DNA of 64,000 nucleotides from Chitinophagaceae bacterium BSSC1 (GCA_002256435.1 NKJC01000001.1:1736001-1800000), one strand, 5' to 3'; counted from the stretch's first letter, positions 17,494 to 26,199 are shown. Numbers and translations are program-made. The notes: generated by a model not told the origin, from the sequence alone.

Positions 17494-17605
17494 ATGTAAA
17501 AATTTTCATTTTACAGGCGGCAAAAATAGTAGTTTATTGCTTTAAAGCGTATGCATTTTTAAAAAAGCAAGCGGAATGGCTTATTTTAGGTCTTCAATCT
17601 TGCAC

Positions 17606-18070
17606 ATGAAACAAATCTTGCTTGCTGCCAGTATCCTCTTGGTTTCTGGCCTATTTAATGCCACAAATGCACAAAATTCTAAACCTAGAATTACTATTGA
17701 CCACGTGGCTTTGTATGTGGTGGATCTGGAAAAAGAAGCGGGTTTTTATAGAGACGTACTTCAGTTTGATACCCTGGCTGAGCCTTTTCATGATGGAAAG
17801 CACGCTTGGTTTACCATTGGACCTGGAATTGCTATGCATATTATTCAAGGGGCAGAAAAGCCCAAGGAATACTTCAAAAACAACCACCTCTGTATGAGTG
17901 TGCCTTCTATTGAAGCGTTTACCAAGCGCTTGAAAAGCCTCAAAATTGCGTTTGAAGACAAAGAGGGTGTTCAAGGTGCTATTACCAATAGGGTAGACGG
18001 GGTGCACCAGATCTGGCTCAAGGATCCAGAGGGTTATTGGATTGAAGTGAACGATGCTAAGCATGGATAA
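17606..18070 (+). CDS. Exported VOC (glyoxalase/bleomycin-resistance fold) protein
   Basis: The ATG at 17606 is preferred, ten codons inside the open frame, because it starts a signal peptide (MKQILLAASILLVSGLFNATNAQ); the protein is 154 residues. The mature region is one VOC domain with two beta-alpha-beta-beta-beta units: TIDHVALYVVDLEKEAGFYRDVLQF, then NNHLCMSVPSIEAF, ending IWLKDPEGYWIEVND. His in DHVAL and Glu in WIEVND fit the usual metal-binding positions. VOC proteins isomerise, cleave or bind diverse small molecules; the substrate is unknown. Periplasmic export is unusual for the family but common in Bacteroidota. Confidence 0.82.
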   Translation: MKQILLAASILLVSGLFNATNAQNSKPRITIDHVALYVVDLEKEAGFYRDVLQFDTLAEPFHDGKHAWFTIGPGIAMHIIQGAEKPKEYFKNNHLCMSVPSIEAFTKRLKSLKIAFEDKEGVQGAITNRVDGVHQIWLKDPEGYWIEVNDAKHG

Positions 18071-18114
18071 GCCCCATTTCCATTATCTTTGCCCACTTTC
18101 AAATAAGACGGACT

Positions 18115-18768
18115 ATGAAATTCTATAATATTATTATCAAATACCGCTTCTGGTTGAGCATCTTGGTGGTATTGATTGGGGTGGCGTTAAACCTTACTGG
18201 AACTGGCTTTTGGCCCACATTCCCTATTTACTTCTTAGCCCTGATTGGTTTTGCCAGTCATTTCTTTATTGGACCTATGCGTTTGATCCAAGGTCCTATG
18301 GAAGCGGGCGATATTGAAGAAGTAGAACGCATTTTGGCCAGCATCTGGTTTCCAGCTTTGTTGTACAAACCCGTTAGGTCTACTTATTACACCATTTTGG
18401 GAAATTTGGCCATGATGAAACAAGATTTTGATAGCGCTGAAAAGCACTTGAAAATGAGTTCTTCTTTGGGTTCTCCCATGCCAGAAGCAGAGGGTGCCAA
18501 CAAATTGCAATTGGGTATGATGTCTATGCAGAAAGGAGACTTAAAGCAGGGAGAAACCTATATCCGCGCAGCTATTAGGGCAGGGATTCCTGATAAAGAA
18601 AGTGAGGCAGTGGCTTATTTGAGCATGTGTCAGATCTTTATGAACAAAAGAGAGTTCCGCGCTGCTAAAGACTTTTTCCGCAGGGCAAAAGCTTGCAAAC
18701 CCAAGACCCAACAAGTGTTGGATCAATTAAAAGAAATTGAAAAATACATTTCCCGTGTACCGGGTTAG
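18115..18768 (+). CDS. Membrane-anchored TPR-like protein
   Basis: The 217-residue protein has two N-terminal membrane helices (residues about 11-32 and 35-55), then a soluble helical domain with TPR-like units: LGNLAMMKQDFDSAEKHLKMSS, KLQLGMMSMQKGDLKQGETYIRAA, AYLSMCQIFMNKREFRAAKDFFRRA. The helical repeats probably face the cytoplasm and mediate protein contacts. Specific function is unknown. A strong terminator follows. Confidence 0.75.
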   Translation: MKFYNIIIKYRFWLSILVVLIGVALNLTGTGFWPTFPIYFLALIGFASHFFIGPMRLIQGPMEAGDIEEVERILASIWFPALLYKPVRSTYYTILGNLAMMKQDFDSAEKHLKMSSSLGSPMPEAEGANKLQLGMMSMQKGDLKQGETYIRAAIRAGIPDKESEAVAYLSMCQIFMNKREFRAAKDFFRRAKACKPKTQQVLDQLKEIEKYISRVPG

Positions 18769-18786
18769 TAGCAATATCATTCCTAG

Positions 18787-18816
18787 AAAAATCCCGGCAT
18801 GCCGGGATTTTTTTTT
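18787..18816 (+). terminator. Rho-independent terminator
   Basis: The perfect palindromic stem AAATCCCGGC/GCCGGGATTT (with a short AT loop) is followed by a long T-run, 18 bp after the TPR gene. Confidence 0.85.
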
Positions 18817-18916
18817 GCCCCAGCCATAAAATGTTTCTCTTATGTGACAAAACGCACTTTCAAATACAAATGCAATTGGTTAATTTGTATAATTCAACAA
18901 CCCTAAAACCGATTGC

Positions 18917-19123
18917 ATGAAAAAGAACATGGGCAACACAGACAGGATTCTTCGCATTGTTGTAGCAGCCATTTTTGCGGCACTGTATTTTACAGGTACT
19001 GTAACAGGAACTGTAGGCATTGTTTTACTAGTATTGGGTGGCGTATTCTTAGCCACATCTGCTATTAGTTTTTGTCCCCTTTACACTCTGGTTGGGCTCA
19101 ATACCTGCCCTCCTAAAAAATAG
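18917..19123 (+). CDS. DUF2892 family small membrane protein
   Basis: The 68-residue protein has two membrane helices. It has the DUF2892 layout (as in the membrane part of YgaP): N-terminal MGNTDRILRIVVAA, a short polar turn, a Gly/Leu/Val-rich second helix, and the terminal SFCPLYTLVGLNTC with two conserved Cys. The family has no established function; it is often linked to sulfur or thiol biology through rhodanese fusions. It is monocistronic, bounded by terminators on both sides. Confidence 0.85.
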   Translation: MKKNMGNTDRILRIVVAAIFAALYFTGTVTGTVGIVLLVLGGVFLATSAISFCPLYTLVGLNTCPPKK

Positions 19124-19124
19124 T

Positions 19125-19153
19125 AAAAGCCCCGTCTAATCAACGGGGCTTTT
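19125..19153. terminator. Bidirectional terminator between convergent genes
   Basis: The 11-bp stem AAAAGCCCCGT/ACGGGGCTTTT with a 7-nt loop is flanked by T-rich DNA on the right and A on the left. It serves the DUF2892 gene and the convergent serine hydrolase gene. Confidence 0.85.
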
Positions 19154-19176
19154 CATTTTTATTTTTTCGAGAAAGA

Positions 19177-20475
19177 TCACTGTAATGCTTGGTACACTTG
19201 CACTTTGAACTTCTCGTTGATATCGCCATGGCTAGATGGATACATTTGTAATACAAATTGTGCCACTATTTTTTCGCGTGGGTCTATCCAATAAGTAGAG
19301 CTAAACATGCCACCCCAAAAAAAGCTATCCATGGACACATAACTCTGCCCATAATTAGAGGCTGTTACTAGTTCAAACCCAAGACCAAATTTTACATCTT
19401 TCTGCGGGTTTCTAGATAGGTTGCCAATTTGATTGGTGGTCATTAAACGCAGACTGGCTTTGCTAATAATATGCTTGCCATTATAGTCTCCACCATTGAG
19501 TAGCATCTGCATAAACTTGGCGTAATCCAATGCTGTAGAGACTAATCCACCACCTCCAGAATAAAATGTTCCACCAACTGTATTAGGATAATCTCTATCA
19601 AACTGCCCATTGATCCTAATCACAGAAGGCATAGGAGTAGCGTGTTTTAAACTATCTTCTGTGTGCAACATGGCTAGTCTTGCTTGCTTCTCTTTGGGTA
19701 AATAGAAATAAGTATCACTCATGCCAATGGGATCAAATATATATTTCTTAAAATAAGCGTCTAGACTTATGCCACTCACTACTTCAATTAAATAACCCAA
19801 GACATCGGTATTCAAACCATAGGTCCATTTTTCTCCTGGCTGATGTAATAAAGGAAGCTTAGCAAGTGCAAGTATATTTTTAGAAAGCGTCATGCCTGCT
19901 TGCACGCCAATGCCACCCACCACGCCAGCTTTGGCGTAAATAGCATTGGTAGTTGGGTCACCAATTTGTGCATAGCCAATGCCCGATGTATGCGTGAGTA
20001 ATTCGCGAATACTGATTTCTTTTTTAGCGGGAATGCTGGTAAAACTGCTGTCTTCTTTGTTGAATTTTTCTAGTACTCGGGGCTTTCTAAAAGCAGGAAT
20101 GTATTTGCTAATAGGATCGTCCAATAAGAGTTGTCCATTCTCTACTAACTGCATCACCGCCACAGAAGTAATGGCTTTTGTTTGAGACGCAATTCTAAAA
20201 ATAGCATCCTTGGCCATGGGTTTTCCGGCAGCTTTGTTGTCAAATCCCAATCCCTTGTGATACACTATTTGACCGTTTCTTGCTACTAGACCAATGGCCC
20301 CATTGATCCAGCCACTGTCTATATATTGTTGTACAATTTTGTCAATCCTAGCCAATCGCTCTGCGGAAAAACCATTTTTTTCTGGGAGTCCAGGAACTAG
20401 GCCTTGGGCCGATATGCTAGACTGAAATAGGATTCCAAAACAAAAAAGGAACAAAAAGCGGTAACAAAACTGCAT
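19177..20475 (-). CDS. Serine hydrolase, class C beta-lactamase/DD-peptidase family
   Basis: The start at 20475 gives a signal peptide (MQFCYRFLFLFCFG...SISAQG) and 432 residues; a longer frame starts at 20526 but buries it. The beta-lactamase fold has SQTK as the SxxK nucleophile motif (FRIASQTKAITSVAV), YGLN as the YxN motif, and late Gly-rich motifs (GGGGLVSTALDYAKFMQ). These proteins (EstB, AmpC-like, D-aminopeptidase relatives) act as esterases or peptidases rather than antibiotic resistance factors in most cases. It lies downstream of the purN-like gene (53 bp from its stop) and may share a transcript. Confidence 0.87.
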   Translation of the reverse strand: MQFCYRFLFLFCFGILFQSSISAQGLVPGLPEKNGFSAERLARIDKIVQQYIDSGWINGAIGLVARNGQIVYHKGLGFDNKAAGKPMAKDAIFRIASQTKAITSVAVMQLVENGQLLLDDPISKYIPAFRKPRVLEKFNKEDSSFTSIPAKKEISIRELLTHTSGIGYAQIGDPTTNAIYAKAGVVGGIGVQAGMTLSKNILALAKLPLLHQPGEKWTYGLNTDVLGYLIEVVSGISLDAYFKKYIFDPIGMSDTYFYLPKEKQARLAMLHTEDSLKHATPMPSVIRINGQFDRDYPNTVGGTFYSGGGGLVSTALDYAKFMQMLLNGGDYNGKHIISKASLRLMTTNQIGNLSRNPQKDVKFGLGFELVTASNYGQSYVSMDSFFWGGMFSSTYWIDPREKIVAQFVLQMYPSSHGDINEKFKVQVYQALQ

Positions 20476-20528
20476 GGCATTCAAGATTTGAATACCCAAT
20501 TTCAAGAAGATTTCATGGAAATCCAATT

Positions 20529-21389
20529 TTATTTGGTCAGTAGTCTTTCAATGACCAAGGGAAAATGTTGGTGCTCTAGACCATGGATCTTATGGGCCAG
20601 ACTATCTGCATCATCGCCTTGGTGAATGCTGCAAGTGGCTTGAAAAATGGTAGCCCCCTCATCATAATGCTCATTTACATAATGAATGGTAATGCCTGAT
20701 TCTTTTTCACCAGCAGCAATCACGGCTTCATGCACTTTGGCGCCGTACATGCCTTTTCCCCCATATTTGGGAAGCAGGGCTGGATGAATATTAATGATTT
20801 GGTTGGGGTATGCTGCAATCAAGGTTTGGGGTATTTTCCATAAAAAACCCGCTAAAACCACAAAATTCACCCCTTTTTCAAGCAATTCTGGACAATAACC
20901 ATCGCCTTTGGCAAAACGGTCCTTTTCTATTAATAAGGTTGGAATGCCATTTTCAGCGGCAATTTTTAAGACTCCCGCCTCTGGTTTATTGCAAACAATC
21001 AAGACAATCTGAATAGTGGGATGATTTTTAAAATGGGCAATAATTTTGGCAGCATTGGAACCAGCTCCGGAGGCAAAAATGGCCAGTTTTTGGGTATTTT
21101 TAGACAAAATACCCAGTTTTTGGAGCAATTTCTGCTCATATTTCCAGAAAAAGGCCCATTGTCCTAGTAAAGCCCCATAACCCAATAAAAGCACCTGATA
21201 CCCTATTAATAACATGCCAATTCTAAGTAATAACTTCCAAAGCCAGAAACTATCGGGCCCCAGCCCTAACCATGCTGCTACATAACGGGTTATGAAGGCC
21301 GTGGTGGTACCAGTTAATCCAAAAGCAATGAAAATGATCCAGAATTGACGGGTACTAACCCCCCATTTTTCCTGCAGGCGTTTAAACAT
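20529..21389 (-). CDS. purN: Phosphoribosylglycinamide formyltransferase with extra N-terminal membrane domain
   Basis: The 286-residue protein has two parts. Residues about 1-90 contain two or three membrane helices (FWIIFIAFGLTGTTTAFITRY, KLLLRIGMLLIGYQVLLLGYGALLG) and resemble the small stand-alone Bacteroidota membrane family DUF6787. Residues about 100-286 are a full GAR transformylase domain: LAIFASGAGSNAAKII, VVLAGFLWKIP, NIHPALLPKYGGKGMYG (catalytic Asn-Ile-His), and HYVNEHYDEGATI with the essential Asp. It should transfer formyl from 10-formyl-THF to GAR in purine synthesis, but tethered to the membrane. No ATG or GTG separates the parts, only a possible TTG. No other purine gene is nearby. 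Confidence 0.85.
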   Translation of the reverse strand: MFKRLQEKWGVSTRQFWIIFIAFGLTGTTTAFITRYVAAWLGLGPDSFWLWKLLLRIGMLLIGYQVLLLGYGALLGQWAFFWKYEQKLLQKLGILSKNTQKLAIFASGAGSNAAKIIAHFKNHPTIQIVLIVCNKPEAGVLKIAAENGIPTLLIEKDRFAKGDGYCPELLEKGVNFVVLAGFLWKIPQTLIAAYPNQIINIHPALLPKYGGKGMYGAKVHEAVIAAGEKESGITIHYVNEHYDEGATIFQATCSIHQGDDADSLAHKIHGLEHQHFPLVIERLLTK

Positions 21390-21556
21390 TTCTCAAAAAT
21401 GGGATAAAATTTTGACTAATCTTTTACCACAGAACAAATAACCCCGTTTCAACAAAATCGTTTACAATTCTATGACATGAATTTGGTCATTTGTTCCACA
21501 ATCCTCTGAAACGCAAGCCAGTCCTCACTAAATTTTTTTTTTAAACCTTTAGTTTT

Positions 21557-21580
21557 TGTCATGTTCGTGACATATTTTTG
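21557..21580 (+). promoter_or_regulatory. Promoter of the act-cox operon with CRP/FNR-like palindrome
   Basis: TATTTTTG at 21573-21580 is a perfect TAnnTTTG -7 box. A TTAG about 20 nt before it is the best -33. The perfect inverted repeat TGTCA-N6-TGACA (21557-21572) ends exactly where the -7 box begins. Its arm length and 6-bp spacing are those of CRP/FNR-family sites, and its position inside the spacer suits a repressor. Transcription would start near 21587, leaving a leader of about 40-60 nt. Confidence 0.55.
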
Positions 21581-21646
21581 CACCCGTTCACGGATATTTT
21601 TCCACACCTAGAACCACAGTTTGTGAATATGATATCTTTTAGATGT

Positions 21647-22876
21647 ATGCCCAAAACACTGCTTTTAAGCACTTTACTATTTCTGGGTTCTTTTTTTGCG
21701 GGCTCTGTAGCCGCGCAGGACGGGAAAACATTGTTTAGTACCAATTGTGCCTCCTGTCACGCTGTTCATAAAAAGTTGACTGGTCCCGCCCTTGCTGGTG
21801 TGGAAGACCGTTGGCCTGACAGAACCAAGTTGAACGCTTGGATTAAGAACAGTGCTGCCTTCCTGAAAACTGGGGATGCGTATGCCAATAACCTGTACAA
21901 TGAGTACAATAAGACTGCCATGAACCTGTTTCCTGGTTTGTCTGACAAGGATATTGACGCTATTCTTGGTTATATCAAGTCTGTTCCTGCTCCTGGTTCT
22001 GAAAAACCAGCTGCTGGTGCTGCTCCTGTAGAAGAAGGTGACAACACATTATTGTTTGGAATCCTTACTTTGATTTTGGCCGTTGTTGCCTTGATCTTAT
22101 TACAGGTGAACAGCAACCTGAGAAAACTTTCTGATGAGCGCATTGGCGAACCAGAAACTACTCCTATTCCTTTCTTGAGGAATAAGCGCAACATTGCTTT
22201 TATTGCAGTATTACTCTTTATAGTAGGTGGTTACCTAACTACCAAAGGTGCTATGGGATTGGGCCGCAGCCAAGACTATCAACCAGAACAACCCATTTTC
22301 TACTCTCATAAAGTTCACGCCGGTGTTAACCAGATCAACTGTCTGTATTGCCACGGTGGTGCACAAGAAGGAAAACATTCTAATATTCCAAGTGTGAACG
22401 TTTGTATGAACTGTCACCAAGCTATTAATGAGTACAAGGGTGAAAAACTCTATACAGAAGCTGGTGTAGAAGTAGACGGTACCAAGGAAATTCAGAAGCT
22501 ATATAAGTATGCTGGTTTTGAATCTGGCAAACCTTATGATGCTACAAAATCTAAACCTATTGAATGGGTAAGGATTCACAATCTTCCTGATCACGTGTAT
22601 TTTAACCACTCTCAGCACGTTAAAGCTGGCCAAGTGCAGTGTCAAACTTGCCATGGTGAAATTACCAAGATGGATGAAGTAAAACAGTTTGCTGACCTCA
22701 GCATGGGCTGGTGCATCAACTGTCACCGTGAAACCAAGGTTCAATTCAAAGACAACGGGTTCTACAGCATCTACGAAAAATACCATCAAGACCTGAAATC
22801 AGGTAAGATGGATAGCACCAAAGGTGTTACCGTAGAAGCCATTGGCGGAACAGAATGTCAAAAATGTCACTATTAA
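21647..22876 (+). CDS. actA: Alternative complex III subunit ActA, multihaem cytochrome c
   Basis: From the ATG at 21647 the protein has 409 residues and a signal peptide ending SVAAQ. The ATG at 21629 is also possible, but the TTG at 21578 lies inside the promoter. Six CxxCH haem sites are visible: CASCH in an N-terminal monohaem domain, then after a membrane helix (LLFGILTLILAVVALILLQ) CLYCH, CMNCH, CQTCH, CINCH and CQKCH in a pentahaem domain. The N-terminal monohaem extension is a Bacteroidota variant. ActA passes electrons from menaquinol oxidation toward cytochrome oxidase on the periplasmic side. It is the first gene of the operon. Confidence 0.95.
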   Translation: MPKTLLLSTLLFLGSFFAGSVAAQDGKTLFSTNCASCHAVHKKLTGPALAGVEDRWPDRTKLNAWIKNSAAFLKTGDAYANNLYNEYNKTAMNLFPGLSDKDIDAILGYIKSVPAPGSEKPAAGAAPVEEGDNTLLFGILTLILAVVALILLQVNSNLRKLSDERIGEPETTPIPFLRNKRNIAFIAVLLFIVGGYLTTKGAMGLGRSQDYQPEQPIFYSHKVHAGVNQINCLYCHGGAQEGKHSNIPSVNVCMNCHQAINEYKGEKLYTEAGVEVDGTKEIQKLYKYAGFESGKPYDATKSKPIEWVRIHNLPDHVYFNHSQHVKAGQVQCQTCHGEITKMDEVKQFADLSMGWCINCHRETKVQFKDNGFYSIYEKYHQDLKSGKMDSTKGVTVEAIGGTECQKCHY

Positions 22877-22889
22877 TCTAGGATAATTG

Positions 22890-22914
22890 CATACCACTCC
22901 GGTGGTATGTTTTT
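22890..22914 (+). promoter_or_regulatory. Intercistronic hairpin between actA and actB
   Basis: The 8-bp stem CATACCAC/GTGGTATG with a TCCG loop (22890-22909) is followed by TTTTT. It looks like a weak terminator or a 3'-end stabiliser that could set actA above the rest of the operon. The actB start lies 62 bp further on. Confidence 0.6.
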
Positions 22915-22975
22915 GTACAATATAACAGGAGCCGGGGTTGCGCGCAAACAACCCATAGCTATCAACCAACATATT

Positions 22976-25900
22976 ATGGAGCAAAAAAAGATCTGGCAAA
23001 GTTTTGGTGAGCTGAATCAGTCTGAAGCTTATAACAAAGACGTCAAAGACGAATTCAAGGAAGAATTACCCTTTGTTGCTGATGAAAGCAAAAGCTTCCT
23101 AGAAGCCAAAGCCCCAAGAAGGGATTTCTTGAAATACTTGGGATTTAGCACAGCAGCTGCAGCCGCAGCAGCTAGTTGCGAGATGCCTGTGAAAAAGTCT
23201 ATCCCCTTTGCTAACAGACCTGAAGATGTAGTACCTGGTGTTTCAAAATACTATGCTACCACTTATGTTCAGGACGGAGACGTTGTAAGCGTTGTTGCCA
23301 AAGTACGCGATGGTAGACCCATCAAGTTAGAAGGTAATGACCTTAGCCATGTAACAGAAGGTGGTACTTCTGCTCGTGTACAAGCAGCTGTATTAGATTT
23401 ATACGATACTGCTCGTTTGCGTTTTCCAACTATTGATGGTAAAGAAGTAACATTTGAAGCCGCTGATAAGTCTATTGCTGATGCATTGACTGGTTTGAGT
23501 GGTTCTGTTGTTGTTTTAACTAGCACCATCACTTCACCTAGCACCAAGGAAACCATTGCGCAATTCTTGGCAAAATATCCTGGTAGCCGCCACGTAACTT
23601 ATGACGCTGTTTCTTATAGCGGTATGCTGCAGGCCAACGAATTAACTTACGGCAAGAAAGCCATTCCATCTTACCATTTTGACAACGCTAAAGCTATTGT
23701 AAGCTTGGGTGCTGATTTCTTAGGTACTTGGTTGAGCCCAGTTGAATTTGCTAAGCAATATGCTAAAGGCAAAAAGATCAACGAGAAGAATCCAGAAATG
23801 AGCAAGCACATTCATTTTGAAAGTGTAGCAAGTTTAACTGGTTCTAATGCCGATGAAAAATACTTACACCGCCCTTCTGAAACAGCTGCAATTGCTGCTG
23901 CTTTATTGAGTGCGGTAAATGGTGCAGGCGTTACTGGTATCAGCAATCCTAAATTGAAAGCTGGTATTGAAAAAGCTGCTAAAGCACTTTCAGAAAACAA
24001 AGGTGCTGCGCTTGTAGTGAGTGGCAGTAATGATGTAAATGTTCAAGTGATTGTCAACGCTATCAACGAAGCAGTTGGTGCTGGTGGCAAAACCATTAAC
24101 TGGGCAGTTACTTCAAATTATCGCGCTGGTGTTGACGCTGATTTTACAAAATTGGTTGAAGACATGAACGCAGGTACCGTTGGTGCTTTGTTGATTTCAG
24201 GAGCCAACCCTTCTTATACCTGGTTTGACGCTGATAAATTTAATGCTGGTCTTAAAAAAGTAAAAGCAAGTATCTCTTTCAATACTAAGGAAGATGAAAC
24301 TAGCGTGCTTTGTAAATATGTATTGCCTGACAATCATTTCTTGGAAAGCTGGGGCGATGCCGAAGCTAAAACAGGCTATTTCTCTTTAATTCAACCTACT
24401 ATTTATCCGCTGTTCAAAACACGTCAGTGGCAAGATAGCTTGTTGAAGTGGAGCGGATCTAGTGTAGATTATCTGGCTTTTGTAAAAAATTATTGGTCTG
24501 TAAAAGTTGGTGGTGAAACCGGTTGGGATAAAGCCCTTCAAGATGGTGTCATCAACCCAGCTACTGCTCCTGCTGTGAGCGGTGCTCCTTTTAATGGTGC
24601 TGCCGTTGCTGCTGCTGTTGCCGCTGCAACCTCTGCCAAGAAAGGTGGTGAATTGGAATTGGTCTTGTATGAAAAAGTGGGAATTGGTGCTGGTCAAGGT
24701 GCTTCTAACCCATGGTTACAAGAATTACCAGATCCAGTTACTAGGGCCACTTGGGACAACTACGTAATTGTTTCTCCAGCACTAGCTAAAACCTTGTTGA
24801 ACATTGATTTGAACAACGGTGGTCAAGCAGATGCTTATGAAGTAAATCCTCCAAAACCAGTTGTAAAAGTAACCGTAAACGGAAAGTCTCTTGAACTACC
24901 TGCGTTGATTATTCCAGGTACTCAAGAAAACACCATTGGTATTGCGGTTGGTTATGGTAGAAGTGAAAAAATTGGTAAAGCTGCAGCTGGTGTAGGTAAG
25001 AACGCTTTCATCTTTGCAGGTTTAAGCGGATCTACTGTTAGCCTTTCTAATAGTGCTGTAAAAGTAGAAGCAACCAAAGAAAAATATCCAGTAGCCCTTA
25101 CTCAAACACATAGCCGTTACGATACTGCTCAAGGTAATCGTACGGAAGTGATGAAGGAACTGACCCTTTCTGAATACAAAGCACATCCTACTGAAATCAG
25201 AGACGAGCGCGAAGCCGAACTGAAACCTTATGGTGGCTTGGAGAAATTTGAAGGTCAAGGAACTATCTATCCTGTTTATGACCGTCCAGGTATTAAATGG
25301 GGTATGAGTGTAGACTTAAACTCTTGTAACGGTTGTGGTGCTTGCGTAGTAGCTTGTAACGCTGAAAATAACGTTTCAGTAGTAGGTAAACCAGAAGTAC
25401 TGCGTGGACACGAAATGCATTGGTTACGTATTGACCGCTATTTCAGTGGTGATATGGATAATCCAAATGTGGTGTTCCAACCAATGATGTGTCAACACTG
25501 TGACAACGCTCCTTGTGAAAACGTTTGTCCAGTTGCAGCCACCAACCATAGCAGTGAAGGTTTAAACCAAATGACTTATAACCGTTGTATTGGTACAAGA
25601 TATTGCGCCAACAACTGTCCTTATAAAGTTCGTAGGTTTAACTGGGCTGATTACACAGGTGCTGATAGCTTCCCAGATAACCAAGAAGGTATTGTTAATG
25701 ACGTGGTATTGAACATGAACGATGATTTAACCCGCATGGTGTTGAATCCAGACGTGACTGTTCGTTCTCGTGGTGTGATTGAAAAATGTTCTTTCTGCGT
25801 TCAGCGTTTACAAGAAGGTAAATTGGCAGCCAAGAAGTCTAGTCGTCCATTGGAAGATGGTGACCTGAAAGTAGCTTGTCAGCAGGCTTGTCCTACACAC

Positions 25901-26125
25901 GCTATTACTTTTGGTAACGCTAACAATAAAGAAAGTGCTATTTCAAAAGTGCGCGTAGAAAATCCAAACCGTCAGTTCTATGTATTGGAGCAATTGCACG
26001 TATTGCCAGGTGTAACTTACCTAGCTAAAGTGCGCAATGCTGATGAAGAACACGAAGGCAAGGAAAAGCATGAAGCTGCTCCAGAAAAGAAAGAAGCAGA
26101 AGCAAAGCATGAAGCTGCGCACTAA
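22976..26125 (+). CDS. actB: Alternative complex III subunit ActB, Tat-targeted molybdopterin-like/Fe-S protein
   Basis: The start at 22976 (MEQKKIWQSFGELNQ) gives 1049 residues; upstream codons of the open frame lie in untranslated sequence. The Tat motif RRDFLKYLGFS sits near residue 50, displaced inward as in the TAT-variant family, and is followed by an Ala-run and a Cys (ASCEMP). The central 700 residues resemble molybdopterin oxidoreductases, although ActB is known not to carry the Mo cofactor. The C-terminal part holds ferredoxin-type clusters: CNGCGACVVAC, CQHCDNAPCENVCP, CIGTRYCANNCP, CSFC and CQQACP. The terminal 30 residues are Lys/Glu/Ala-rich. It wires electrons within the complex. 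Confidence 0.94.
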   Translation: MEQKKIWQSFGELNQSEAYNKDVKDEFKEELPFVADESKSFLEAKAPRRDFLKYLGFSTAAAAAAASCEMPVKKSIPFANRPEDVVPGVSKYYATTYVQDGDVVSVVAKVRDGRPIKLEGNDLSHVTEGGTSARVQAAVLDLYDTARLRFPTIDGKEVTFEAADKSIADALTGLSGSVVVLTSTITSPSTKETIAQFLAKYPGSRHVTYDAVSYSGMLQANELTYGKKAIPSYHFDNAKAIVSLGADFLGTWLSPVEFAKQYAKGKKINEKNPEMSKHIHFESVASLTGSNADEKYLHRPSETAAIAAALLSAVNGAGVTGISNPKLKAGIEKAAKALSENKGAALVVSGSNDVNVQVIVNAINEAVGAGGKTINWAVTSNYRAGVDADFTKLVEDMNAGTVGALLISGANPSYTWFDADKFNAGLKKVKASISFNTKEDETSVLCKYVLPDNHFLESWGDAEAKTGYFSLIQPTIYPLFKTRQWQDSLLKWSGSSVDYLAFVKNYWSVKVGGETGWDKALQDGVINPATAPAVSGAPFNGAAVAAAVAAATSAKKGGELELVLYEKVGIGAGQGASNPWLQELPDPVTRATWDNYVIVSPALAKTLLNIDLNNGGQADAYEVNPPKPVVKVTVNGKSLELPALIIPGTQENTIGIAVGYGRSEKIGKAAAGVGKNAFIFAGLSGSTVSLSNSAVKVEATKEKYPVALTQTHSRYDTAQGNRTEVMKELTLSEYKAHPTEIRDEREAELKPYGGLEKFEGQGTIYPVYDRPGIKWGMSVDLNSCNGCGACVVACNAENNVSVVGKPEVLRGHEMHWLRIDRYFSGDMDNPNVVFQPMMCQHCDNAPCENVCPVAATNHSSEGLNQMTYNRCIGTRYCANNCPYKVRRFNWADYTGADSFPDNQEGIVNDVVLNMNDDLTRMVLNPDVTVRSRGVIEKCSFCVQRLQEGKLAAKKSSRPLEDGDLKVACQQACPTHAITFGNANNKESAISKVRVENPNRQFYVLEQLHVLPGVTYLAKVRNADEEHEGKEKHEAAPEKKEAEAKHEAAH

Positions 26126-26160
26126 TTGTGATAAATAGAAAAGCTGATAAATAATATAAC

Positions 26161-26182
26161 TTGGTTAACCCCGGTTAACCAA
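26161..26182 (+). promoter_or_regulatory. Perfect 22-bp palindrome between actB and actC
   Basis: TTGGTTAACC and GGTTAACCAA are exact inverted repeats separated by CC, and each arm itself contains the palindrome GGTTAACC. It sits 18 bp before the actC start. It could be an RNA stem, a processing site or a protein-binding site; no T-run follows, so it is not a normal terminator. Confidence 0.6.
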
Positions 26183-26199
26183 TTAAATACCAAGACCAG

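Noticed and set aside
17251..17499. Plus-strand open frame of 82 codons
   Set aside because: It runs through two terminators and the antisense of tRNA-Arg; no gene character.
19177..20475. Antibiotic-resistance beta-lactamase
   Set aside because: The SxxK/YxN family includes many esterases and peptidases; nothing here indicates drug hydrolysis.
21578..21646. Upstream extension of ActA from a TTG at 21578
   Set aside because: It starts inside the -7 promoter box, before the predicted transcription start, and would bury the signal peptide.
22235..22789. Minus-strand frames inside actA
   Set aside because: Antisense of the haem-binding region; no start signals or family resemblance.
22907..22975. 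Upstream extension of ActB
   Set aside because: The segment overlaps the intercistronic hairpin's T-run and does not resemble an ActB N-terminus; the ATG at 22976 fits better.
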